From Candidatus Poseidoniales archaeon (lineage in GTDB: Archaea > Thermoplasmatota > Poseidoniia > Poseidoniales > Thalassarchaeaceae): a stretch of 6,787 bases of DNA. A model generated the notes under the pieces. The model had not been told where the DNA came from and did not search any database. It saw only the letters and a program-made list of their open reading frames with translations. Both the position numbers and the translations under genes were made by a program. This document shows positions 1 to 4,908 of this stretch, one piece after another (within the stretch, counting starts at the first letter, position 1; each line of letters begins with the position of its first letter). The DNA lies in NCBI GenBank assembly GCA_028821815.1, contig JAPKEY010000081.1:1-6787 (forward strand). The letters run 5' to 3'.

Positions 1-1843
1 GAACGTTAGAAAGGTTGCCATTTGTCGGGTTTGTTTCAACCACGAAGGTGGCTGCATAGGACATGTTCAGAGCGGATTGTGTGATGGTTCCTGCACCCAT
101 GCTGCGAGCCACTGGATCCATTGTGCCCCATGGTGTACCGTAGTAATCGTAATTGGTTCCAACGTTGCCCAACTCAGTGATGATATTGGTCATCAACAAA
201 CCTTGGTCAAACTGACTCAATGGGCTTGATGAACTGGCATAACCAGTCATTGACATCTCCATTGTGCTGTCCCCTTCTAGATCCCATTCCAACGTGTGCC
301 ACGCACCGATGAACAGTCCTGCTGAAGCTTCACCAGCTGCGACGATTTGCTCATCCAACCCATCGCCATCTAAATCTGCAAAGATAATGTCTCGGGGGGA
401 TGTATGGGGGTTGAAAATGGTGGAACTGGAATTGACTGTGCCATCACTATCGAAGGCGTTCATCTCAAGGGAACCGGTTTGAGTGCTGTCGGAACCATCC
501 GGTGAACCTTCGAAGGCTCGGAATACATCGACGGTACCATCGCCATCATGGTCTCCGATTGAATAATTCGATAATCCAACCATATTGGAATTGGCCGTTA
601 TCCATGCCGTACCATTCCATGTGGCCGTGCATGCTGCTGAACTGGTGGGGCCCATCAGGTCATCAAATCCATCTGCATTCCAGTCAAAAACCTCAAATGG
701 CCCACTGGAACACTCAAAGTCCTGCATCGAAGCCAACCAATTGTTACTGGAAAAATTCCACAATGTATTGTATGATGTCATCATGTCTGTCTCGCCGACA
801 ATGATGGTTTGATTGCCCCCGTAGAATGAACCAATACCAACGTGAACAAAGTTCTCAAGGCCTGGAACCTGGTTTCCAGAAGATACTGTTGCAGTGACTG
901 CAGATGTGTAAGCGCCGCCGCTGAATGAGCGCATTCCGAGTGTGCCGTCCGCATCGATGGACACGATATCGTCCTGACCATCGCCATCCATGTCTGCCAG
1001 AAGTGCATCTTCGAATTTCTCGTTCATCGTGACATTGGTTGAGTATGACCAACCGTTACTCGAAAAATGTTGACAGAGCATGTCTTCATCTTCAGCAACT
1101 GCAAGAATGTCGGTTCTGTTGTCATTATCTGAATCTCCAATAATCAGTCGATCCGCATCAAAGCAAGTTGGAATCCAACTCGTGACGATTGAGGAACCGC
1201 TCCACTTTAGCCAACCAATATGTGGCTGCACTGTGCCGTTGATTCCTACATGGTCAGGAACCAGATAGATGGGGTCATCCAATCCATCTCCATCCATGTC
1301 ACCGACGGTTAAATCGGTCACTGCCCCAATCCCACTGAATTGGGCTCCGAGGTCAGGTGTGAATCCAACGGTGATGTCAGATGAGGCCATGACTGATGAT
1401 TTTGGCAAACGCCACGCACCGGTATTCAACCAAGTTTGATTTCCATTTGCTGATATCGAAGTGGACGTTGTGCCACCAATAAATTGGTCTTGCTCACCGA
1501 CTTGGCCATCACCATTTCCACCAAGGTGCCACTCATATTGGCCGTCGCTATCGACATCGATAGTGAGTGAACCGGGTGAATTATCCGCTGAATCGTAATT
1601 CAAATGTAAACTTGAACTGTCAATTGTGGTGTTTCTTCCAACGCTCAAATTCACGGTTGAGGTCGCTTGATTATTGGTATTTACTTCAACACTTGAACTT
1701 CCATCAGCGAATATTTCAATCGTACCAGATGCTGGATCAGCTGAAGCGATTGGGAGTGATGAGAAAATGCTCAAGACCATCAATAATGCGAGTATGACCG
1801 AGCGCGTAGCGCTCGCCTGCACGGGGGCGCGCGTGAGGGGCAT
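1..1843 (-). CDS. Secreted FG-GAP/VCBS-type beta-propeller protein (C-terminus beyond window)
   Basis: The frame stays open from the ATG at 1843 to the left edge, giving 614 residues with no stop seen. The N-terminus is a signal peptide: Arg residues at 5 and 14, a hydrophobic core at about 16-30, and a probable cleavage after ASA near residue 35. Residues 40-150 form a Ser/Thr/Asn-rich beta region. From about 180 to 500 there are repeated Asp-rich calcium-binding-like loops: DMDGDGLDD at 182, DSDNDNRTD at 237, DMDGDGQDD at 284, DWNADGFDD at 387, DHDGDGTVD at 431 and DLDGDGLDE at 490. In the FG-GAP/VCBS families such loops mark blades of an integrin-like propeller used in surface adhesion or ligand binding. 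About a dozen N-x-S/T sequons suit an exported archaeal glycoprotein. A GTG at 1822 is a possible alternative start, still ahead of the hydrophobic core. Ligand and anchoring mode are unknown because the C-terminus is missing. Confidence 0.88.
   Translation of the reverse strand, partial: MPLTRAPVQASATRSVILALLMVLSIFSSLPIASADPASGTIEIFADGSSSVEVNTNNQATSTVNLSVGRNTTIDSSSLHLNYDSADNSPGSLTIDVDSDGQYEWHLGGNGDGQVGEQDQFIGGTTSTSISANGNQTWLNTGAWRLPKSSVMASSDITVGFTPDLGAQFSGIGAVTDLTVGDMDGDGLDDPIYLVPDHVGINGTVQPHIGWLKWSGSSIVTSWIPTCFDADRLIIGDSDNDNRTDILAVAEDEDMLCQHFSSNGWSYSTNVTMNEKFEDALLADMDGDGQDDIVSIDADGTLGMRSFSGGAYTSAVTATVSSGNQVPGLENFVHVGIGSFYGGNQTIIVGETDMMTSYNTLWNFSSNNWLASMQDFECSSGPFEVFDWNADGFDDLMGPTSSAACTATWNGTAWITANSNMVGLSNYSIGDHDGDGTVDVFRAFEGSPDGSDSTQTGSLEMNAFDSDGTVNSSSTIFNPHTSPRDIIFADLDGDGLDEQIVAAGEASAGLFIGAWHTLEWDLEGDSTMEMSMTGYASSSSPLSQFDQGLLMTNIITELGNVGTNYDYYGTPWGTMDPVARSMGAGTITQSALNMSYAATFVVETNPTNGNLSNV
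1799..1815 (-). repeat. GC-rich hairpin in the signal-peptide codons
   Basis: A perfect 7-bp inverted repeat with a 3-nt loop (CGAGCGC, GTA, GCGCTCG on the plus strand) lies 28 nt inside the secreted propeller gene. In mRNA it could form a stable hairpin close to the start codon. It may simply reflect Ala/Ser/Thr/Arg codon choice, so a regulatory role is only a possibility. Confidence 0.4.
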
Positions 1844-1982
1844 CTGCCCTGCGGACAATATCAGGGGGTTATGTCGCCTTCGGCGTACTGGTCGAAAAAA
1901 TCTCAATATCAAATACAATGGTTGCAAAGCGGAATGTGCTAAAATATTGCAGAATTAGAGATTTGCTTCTAAAATTCATAAA

Positions 1983-1996
1983 GTTACCATCGTAAC
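1983..1996. repeat. GTTAC-N4-GTAAC inverted repeat, candidate operator
   Basis: Two perfect 5-bp half-sites separated by CATC lie directly upstream of the TATA-like box of the winged-helix gene, where the archaeal BRE and TFB would bind. A dimeric winged-helix protein could bind such a site. Because the gene downstream encodes one, autoregulation is a natural guess. The half-sites are short, so chance is not excluded. Confidence 0.4.
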
Positions 1997-1997
1997 G

Positions 1998-2007
1998 ATT
2001 AAAATAA
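1998..2007 (+). promoter_or_regulatory. Archaeal TATA-like box for the winged-helix/pentapeptide operon
   Basis: The sequence ATTAAAATAA is the best TATA-like element in the gap. Archaeal transcription usually starts about 25 nt downstream, which would be near 2028-2032. That leaves a short leader with AGGTGG at 2032-2037, placed 7 nt before the GTG start at 2045. Confidence 0.5.
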
Positions 2008-2044
2008 CCCGGCGATTGGTTGGGGATGTTCAGGTGGCGGCTTG

Positions 2045-2560
2045 GTGAAGGGTTCGGAAGGAGCTGGAAACAGCCGTGTGCTGATTCGCGTAGGCGATGT
2101 TGAAATCGATATTTCAGGGTCTCAGAAAGAGGTGGATGCACAAATGATGAACATTCGCGAAGGTGAAGATTGGTCGACTGCGATTGCCAGGGTTCGAAGT
2201 GTTCGTGAAACTGCCATCGCTGCAGCGATTGAAGCCGCTAAGAAAAGTGGGATGCCAGAACGAGGTTCCGCATTCCGTTCATTGATTGATAACAGCACCT
2301 TGACCAAGAAGCCAGATCAGGTTCTCGCAGCCATCCATTATTTACGTGATGTCGAAGGAATTGATGATTCACCTCCACGTGTATTGAAGAAACTCTTCAA
2401 TGACAGTGGACTGGGCGCACCCGACAACCTATCTCTGTACCTTAATCGCCTCATCGAGCGTGGATTCATCACTTGTCCACCCGGTGCAAACGAAAAGAAT
2501 CGGTACGCGGTACTCACCCCAGAAGGTCGAGCGCACTTGGACCGCCGCTCAAGTTCCTGA
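2045..2560 (+). CDS. Winged-helix DNA-binding-like protein with N-terminal beta motif
   Basis: A 171-residue cytosolic protein. I chose the GTG at 2045 because AGGTGG lies 7 nt upstream; a TTG one codon earlier is the alternative. Residues about 10-24 (VLIRVGDVEIDISGS) form a beta-hairpin-like segment, followed by an acidic/Ala-rich helical stretch (about 25-75). The C-terminal part, about 90-168, reads as a winged helix: a helix ending in HYLRDVEG, a central segment VLKKLFNDSGLG, a recognition-helix-like NLSLYLNRLIERGFI, then a wing with NRYAVLTPEGRAHLD, the pattern of MarR/ArsR-like folds. The function is not established; it could be a regulator or a nucleic-acid-associated adaptor. It lies 9 nt upstream of the pentapeptide-repeat gene, so the two are almost certainly co-transcribed. 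Confidence is high that the gene is real and moderate for the fold. Confidence 0.82.
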   Translation: MKGSEGAGNSRVLIRVGDVEIDISGSQKEVDAQMMNIREGEDWSTAIARVRSVRETAIAAAIEAAKKSGMPERGSAFRSLIDNSTLTKKPDQVLAAIHYLRDVEGIDDSPPRVLKKLFNDSGLGAPDNLSLYLNRLIERGFITCPPGANEKNRYAVLTPEGRAHLDRRSSS

Positions 2561-2563
2561 GGG
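2558..2563 (+). promoter_or_regulatory. Shine-Dalgarno site overlapping the upstream stop codon
   Basis: TGAGGG includes the stop codon of the winged-helix gene and gives a GAGGG ribosome-binding site 6 nt before the ATG at 2570. It supports ATG 2570 over the GTG at 2567 and suggests translational coupling of the two genes. Confidence 0.55.
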
Positions 2564-2569
2564 TTTGTG

Positions 2570-2965
2570 ATGGCAGAAATCGGTCCAGATGCGGACCTTT
2601 CATTCCAATCCTTTGTTGGTCGAGATTTACGAGGTGTCGATCTTTCGGGGGCCAATCTTCGAAGGGCCATTCTCGATGGTGCTGACCTTGAAGGGGCCAA
2701 TCTCTCAGGCGCTAATTTACAGAATGCGTCAATGATTGGAACCAATGCTATGAAGGCAGCATTTGACAATGCTGATTTACGCAATATCAAGGCAAAGAAA
2801 GCGCGATTTGGTTTGGCCAATTTTCAAAACGCACGGATGGATGGTGCAGATTTGCGGGGAATCCGTGGACGCTATGCTGTTTGGCGTGATGCAAACTGGT
2901 GGGATGCAAAAATGAATGATGATTTGCGCGCAGCACTCACCAAAAAATGGCCACGTCAGAGTTGA
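2570..2965 (+). CDS. Pentapeptide-repeat protein
   Basis: A 131-residue protein with no signal peptide. From residue 8 to about 117 it reads as roughly 22 consecutive five-residue units of the A(D/N)LxG type (for example ADLSF, RDLRG, VDLSG, ANLRR, ADLEG, ANLSG, ANLQN, AAFDN, ADLRN, ANFQN, ADLRG, ANWWD), with no break in register. The family folds as a right-handed quadrilateral beta-helix, here about five and a half turns. A short basic tail ends KKWPRQS. Some family members (Qnr, MfpA) mimic DNA and bind gyrase, but most have no known role, and nothing here proves gyrase binding. The late repeats carry bulky centres (AVWRD, ANWWD) that could cap the helix or form a contact surface. It is the second gene of an operon with a winged-helix protein. 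Confidence 0.9.
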   Translation: MAEIGPDADLSFQSFVGRDLRGVDLSGANLRRAILDGADLEGANLSGANLQNASMIGTNAMKAAFDNADLRNIKAKKARFGLANFQNARMDGADLRGIRGRYAVWRDANWWDAKMNDDLRAALTKKWPRQS

Positions 2966-3589
2966 TTATTCCTCTTCACCAACACTTGGGGCTGCGAGGT
3001 TTGTCGGTGGTGAAGTGAGCGCCGCCCTACCGGATGCAAACAACATAGGCATCAGAGCTAAGGTCATGCAAAATAGGCCACAGCAAGCATAGATGTAGTA
3101 CATTGTCGCGAATGTCAATGAGGCAATTTCAGGCAAATGCATCGCGGCCTCTTTACTGGCTGAACCGCCCCATAAATTTGCACTGATTAGTATAAATGCA
3201 CCCAAAACTCCACAATGAATCCCTCTGCGATCTCCTTTGAGGAGGAATACGCCTCCAGCCAATAGAGAAAGGGCTGAAAGCGAATACAGCGCACTACTCC
3301 AAGTTCCATATGTTGAATTGGAGATATGATCATCATATTGCTCCAAATCTTCTTGGGTAACATTGGCTTCACTTTCGGTAAACTGTTCAGCAAATTGTGT
3401 TTCTTCCGCCTCCGAATACAATTCATCAGACATGAATGCGCTATACGCAGCAAAGGCAACCATTGCGGCACCGATAAGCAAGATGATTGCAGTCACTGTA
3501 GGAATACTGTGGTTAGGACGAATGGGGATATCTGGGATGATGAGTTCTTCTTCAACATCCATCATGACAGAACCGATTTCATCTGACAT
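2966..3589 (-). CDS. Four-helix integral membrane protein of unknown function
   Basis: A 207-residue protein starting at the ATG at 3589 behind a strong ribosome-binding site. The N-terminal 28 residues are acidic with no signal peptide. Hydrophobic segments fall at about 31-52, 97-117, 124-140 and 156-186. Between helices 1 and 2 is an acidic loop (about 54-96) rich in Glu, Asp and Gln, with NVT and NST sequons, so it may face outward. The C-terminus ends SVGEEE. I do not recognise a family. It follows the thioesterase gene by 25 nt on the same strand, so the two are probably one transcription unit. Its stop codon directly abuts that of the convergent pentapeptide-repeat gene. Confidence 0.85.
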   Translation of the reverse strand: MSDEIGSVMMDVEEELIIPDIPIRPNHSIPTVTAIILLIGAAMVAFAAYSAFMSDELYSEAEETQFAEQFTESEANVTQEDLEQYDDHISNSTYGTWSSALYSLSALSLLAGGVFLLKGDRRGIHCGVLGAFILISANLWGGSASKEAAMHLPEIASLTFATMYYIYACCGLFCMTLALMPMLFASGRAALTSPPTNLAAPSVGEEE

Positions 3590-3592
3590 AGA

Positions 3593-3599
3593 CTCACCT
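3593..3599 (-). promoter_or_regulatory. Strong Shine-Dalgarno site for the membrane protein
   Basis: On the minus strand AGGTGAG ends 3 nt before the ATG at 3589, a near-perfect match to the 16S rRNA anti-Shine-Dalgarno. It fixes the start and fits an internal gene of an operon. Confidence 0.65.
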
Positions 3600-3614
3600 T
3601 GTCTTCGACACTCC

Positions 3615-4028
3615 TTAATCCTCGGTGCATTTTCTCAATGCATCTGCAATTTCATCGGGTACACTCATCTTCTCGAAATCCTTCATGTTCACACAAACTG
3701 TGACTACGCGGGCATCCCAACAGAGAATTTCTTCCTGATTGTAAAACAGGTAACGCCACACGATTGAAGAATTTCCAACTGATTCAATCCACAGTTTGCA
3801 CACAACCTCATCACCGTATCGCAGCGGCGCAAGATGGTCAGCTGAAGTATGAACTGCGGGGAAGCCGAGATGCATCTCCTGAGTGATGACCGGGTATGAG
3901 ATTCCGCAAATTTCTTCCCAAGATTCCTCAAAGAAACGGTGGGCCAAATCGAAGTATTCGGGGTAAAATACAACCTGTGCAAGGTCGATCATCGAAAAGT
4001 CGACTCGGCGTCGGAGAATGATTGCCAT
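3615..4028 (-). CDS. Acyl-CoA thioesterase, 4HBT/YbgC-like hotdog fold
   Basis: A 137-residue protein, the usual length for single-domain hotdog thioesterases. Residues 9-26 (VDFSMIDLAQVVFYPEYF) match the catalytic segment of the 4-hydroxybenzoyl-CoA thioesterase/YbgC group, whose pattern is D-x-x-G-x-V-(Y/W)-x-x-Y. Asp15 sits in the place of the catalytic Asp, followed by FYPEYF and a helix (LAHRFFEESWEEICG). Central strands such as VHTSADHLAPLRYGDEVVCKLWIESVGNSS match the family's 'P(L/A)xxGDxV' region, with GD at about 72-73. Residue 17 is Ala and 18 is Gln where family members often have a Gly. The likely reaction is hydrolysis of an acyl-CoA thioester in the cytosol; the chain specificity cannot be read from sequence. 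It begins 31 nt after the tRNA-Arg and is followed 25 nt later by the membrane protein. Confidence 0.85.
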   Translation of the reverse strand: MAIILRRRVDFSMIDLAQVVFYPEYFDLAHRFFEESWEEICGISYPVITQEMHLGFPAVHTSADHLAPLRYGDEVVCKLWIESVGNSSIVWRYLFYNQEEILCWDARVVTVCVNMKDFEKMSVPDEIADALRKCTED

Positions 4029-4059
4029 GTCACTGGCTCACGCTGCCCTACGAATAAGA

Positions 4060-4136
4060 TGGCGGACCCACCGCGATTCGAACACGGGTTTGAGGCTCCG
4101 CAAGCCCCAGTGATATCCAGGCTACACTATGGGTCC
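4060..4136 (-). tRNA. tRNA-Arg (anticodon GCG)
   Basis: A complete 77-nt cloverleaf with encoded CCA (4060-4062). The acceptor stem GGACCCA/TGGGTCC has 7 perfect pairs with discriminator G. The D-arm has a 3-bp stem GTG/CAC and a loop containing AGCCTGGATA with the invariant GG. The anticodon stem GGGGC/GCCTC includes one G-U pair, with the loop TTGCGGA. The T-arm CCGTG/CGCGG includes one U-G pair, with the loop TTCGAAT. The anticodon GCG lies at 4099-4101 and reads CGC and CGU (Arg). No intron is present. It sits 41 nt after the 81-residue winged-helix gene and 31 nt before the thioesterase gene, all on the same strand. Confidence 0.96.
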
Positions 4137-4177
4137 AGCGGGCGGGCCACTGAACACTCTGTCTTAATCCGAACGGT

Positions 4178-4423
4178 TCAAACATTATTCGTGTAAATGC
4201 GCTTCCCGGTCATAGAATCCTGTTTCCAAATCAACTCTTTACAATATCTTGGAATGAAAAATCCAATCTTTCTGGGTGTAAGCCCATGGTTCTTCATTCT
4301 CAGATCAATGGACAACCACGCAACAATCTGCGATGCTGTACAACCAGGATTGATACTAACGTAATTCAGAATCTCCTCTCGCAGGCGGCGAAGCCTTGCT
4401 TCCTTCTGGGTTCCTTTGGCCAT
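4178..4423 (-). CDS. Small winged-helix protein, 81 residues
   Basis: I start it at the ATG at 4423 (MAKGTQ...), giving a compact basic protein. The reading frame stays open upstream to an ATG at 4522, but that extension crosses an inverted repeat, overlaps the preceding gene and encodes no plausible domain. Helix 1 is about 7-22 (ARLRRLREEILNYV) and helix 2 about 29-37 (TASQIVAWL). A recognition-helix-like segment is at about 49-62 (TPRKIGFFIPRYCKEL), with a wing at 64-78 ending GKRIYTN. The pattern fits a winged helix-turn-helix DNA-binding domain standing alone, probably a transcription regulator acting as a dimer. A perfect inverted repeat lies directly upstream, which points to autoregulation. 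The tRNA-Arg gene follows 41 nt after the stop. Confidence 0.75.
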   Translation of the reverse strand: MAKGTQKEARLRRLREEILNYVSINPGCTASQIVAWLSIDLRMKNHGLTPRKIGFFIPRYCKELIWKQDSMTGKRIYTNNV

Positions 4424-4431
4424 ACTATCTA

Positions 4432-4458
4432 TTTGTCTCCAGAGGTATATGAGACAAA
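4432..4458. promoter_or_regulatory. Perfect 8-bp inverted repeat bracketing a TATA-like box (candidate operator)
   Basis: TTTGTCTC at 4432-4439 and GAGACAAA at 4451-4458 are exact reverse complements, 11 nt apart. The proximal half ends 8 nt before the ATG at 4423. On the minus strand the spacer begins ATATA (4446-4450), a TATA-like box about 25 nt before the ATG. That spacing would give a leaderless transcript starting at or near the ATG. A protein bound to both halves would block TBP/TFB. The alternative is an RNA hairpin if transcription enters from upstream. Confidence 0.6.
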
Positions 4459-4494
4459 GGATGGGGCACCCCGGGGGTCCCGTATACAGGGCGT

Positions 4495-4854
4495 TTACTG
4501 CACTGGCAGCATGACTTTCCAACGTGGCTCTGCGAGTTTCTTGGATTTAGGTCCAGTTTGTGGGTTTGGAGTCCTGTGTGTCAATGTACCGTGCATCCCA
4601 TGGACACTGAATTTAATTCGAGCTTCAACCATGCGATCTCGTTCTGCCAATTGCAAGGCTTCATCATCCAATTCAGCACTTGCAAGAACCTCGTACTCAT
4701 CCGATTCTAATACTACAGAAAGGGAAAGAATATTGTCAACAAGTGAAACCCTTGGAGAAAAGTCGTAGTCATCTGGATTGTCCATCCAGACGTCTAAATC
4801 GATGACAACTTTGCCTCGGCTAGAGACCTTCCTAATGTCGATTGAAGTCACCAT
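4495..4854 (-). CDS. Conserved-looking hypothetical protein, 119 residues
   Basis: I start it at the ATG at 4854; a TTG one codon earlier is possible. No signal peptide or membrane segment is seen. Residues 2-75 look beta-rich and acidic (alternating hydrophobics in IDIRKV, KVVIDLDVWM, LSLSVVLESDEYEVLASAEL), with a short helix at about 66-78 (ALQLAERDRMVEARI). The C-terminal 30 residues are basic and Pro/Gly-rich and may be flexible. I do not recognise the family. It follows the PKD lipoprotein by 54 nt and precedes the winged-helix gene by 71 nt on the same strand, so it may share the lipoprotein's transcript. No strong ribosome-binding site precedes it. Confidence 0.72.
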   Translation of the reverse strand: MVTSIDIRKVSSRGKVVIDLDVWMDNPDDYDFSPRVSLVDNILSLSVVLESDEYEVLASAELDDEALQLAERDRMVEARIKFSVHGMHGTLTHRTPNPQTGPKSKKLAEPRWKVMLPVQ

Positions 4855-4908
4855 CAACCAGTTCGAGGTGGCTTGGGTTCAAATCGCTTCCCATAGGCTG
4901 GGGCTCGA

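Larger units (their letters stand above)
1844..2044. promoter_or_regulatory. Divergent intergenic promoter region
   Basis: This A/T-rich 201-nt gap separates two genes that point away from each other, so it should hold both promoters. The plus-strand side has a clear TATA-like box at 1998-2007. The minus-strand side has weaker A/T candidates around 1903-1914 and 1939-1947, and I cannot choose between them. The heptamer CTAAAAT occurs twice, at 1939 and 1969, exactly 30 bp apart. I see no RNA gene or small ORF here that I would call. Confidence 0.6.

Noticed and set aside
301..1310. Recurring GATGGCGATGG-like DNA repeats
   Set aside because: They are the codons of the DxDGDG calcium-loop motifs, irregularly spaced and in frame, so they are protein repeats and not a CRISPR or a DNA satellite.
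1895..1900. A6 run (T6 on the minus strand) as a terminator
   Set aside because: It lies upstream of the minus-strand propeller gene, with no gene ending there on that strand.
2338..2820. 160-codon minus-strand open frame
   Set aside because: It is antisense to the winged-helix and pentapeptide genes. Its repeated APER/APSR pattern is the mirror of the pentapeptide codons, not a protein signature.
3363..3767. 134-codon plus-strand open frame
   Set aside because: It is antisense to the membrane protein and thioesterase, both of which have better family or topology evidence.
4060..4136. tRNA-Arg as an integration (att) site for a mobile element
   Set aside because: There is no integrase and no duplicate of the tRNA 3' end in the window, and flanking genes look like ordinary chromosomal genes.
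4424..4522. N-terminal extension of the 81-residue winged-helix protein to an upstream ATG
   Set aside because: The extension would be encoded across the inverted repeat and the G/C-rich gap and overlap the previous gene. The internal ATG begins a normal basic N-terminus directly before helix 1.
4286..4768. 160-codon plus-strand open frame
   Set aside because: It lies antisense to the 119-residue and winged-helix genes, crosses the inverted repeat and the G/C block, and has low-complexity Ser/Thr/Arg composition typical of a shadow frame.
4864..4900. T-arm-like GGGTTCAAATC resembling a second tRNA
   Set aside because: The flanking bases do not form a 5-bp T stem (G-G clash next to the closing pair), and no anticodon or acceptor stem can be found nearby.
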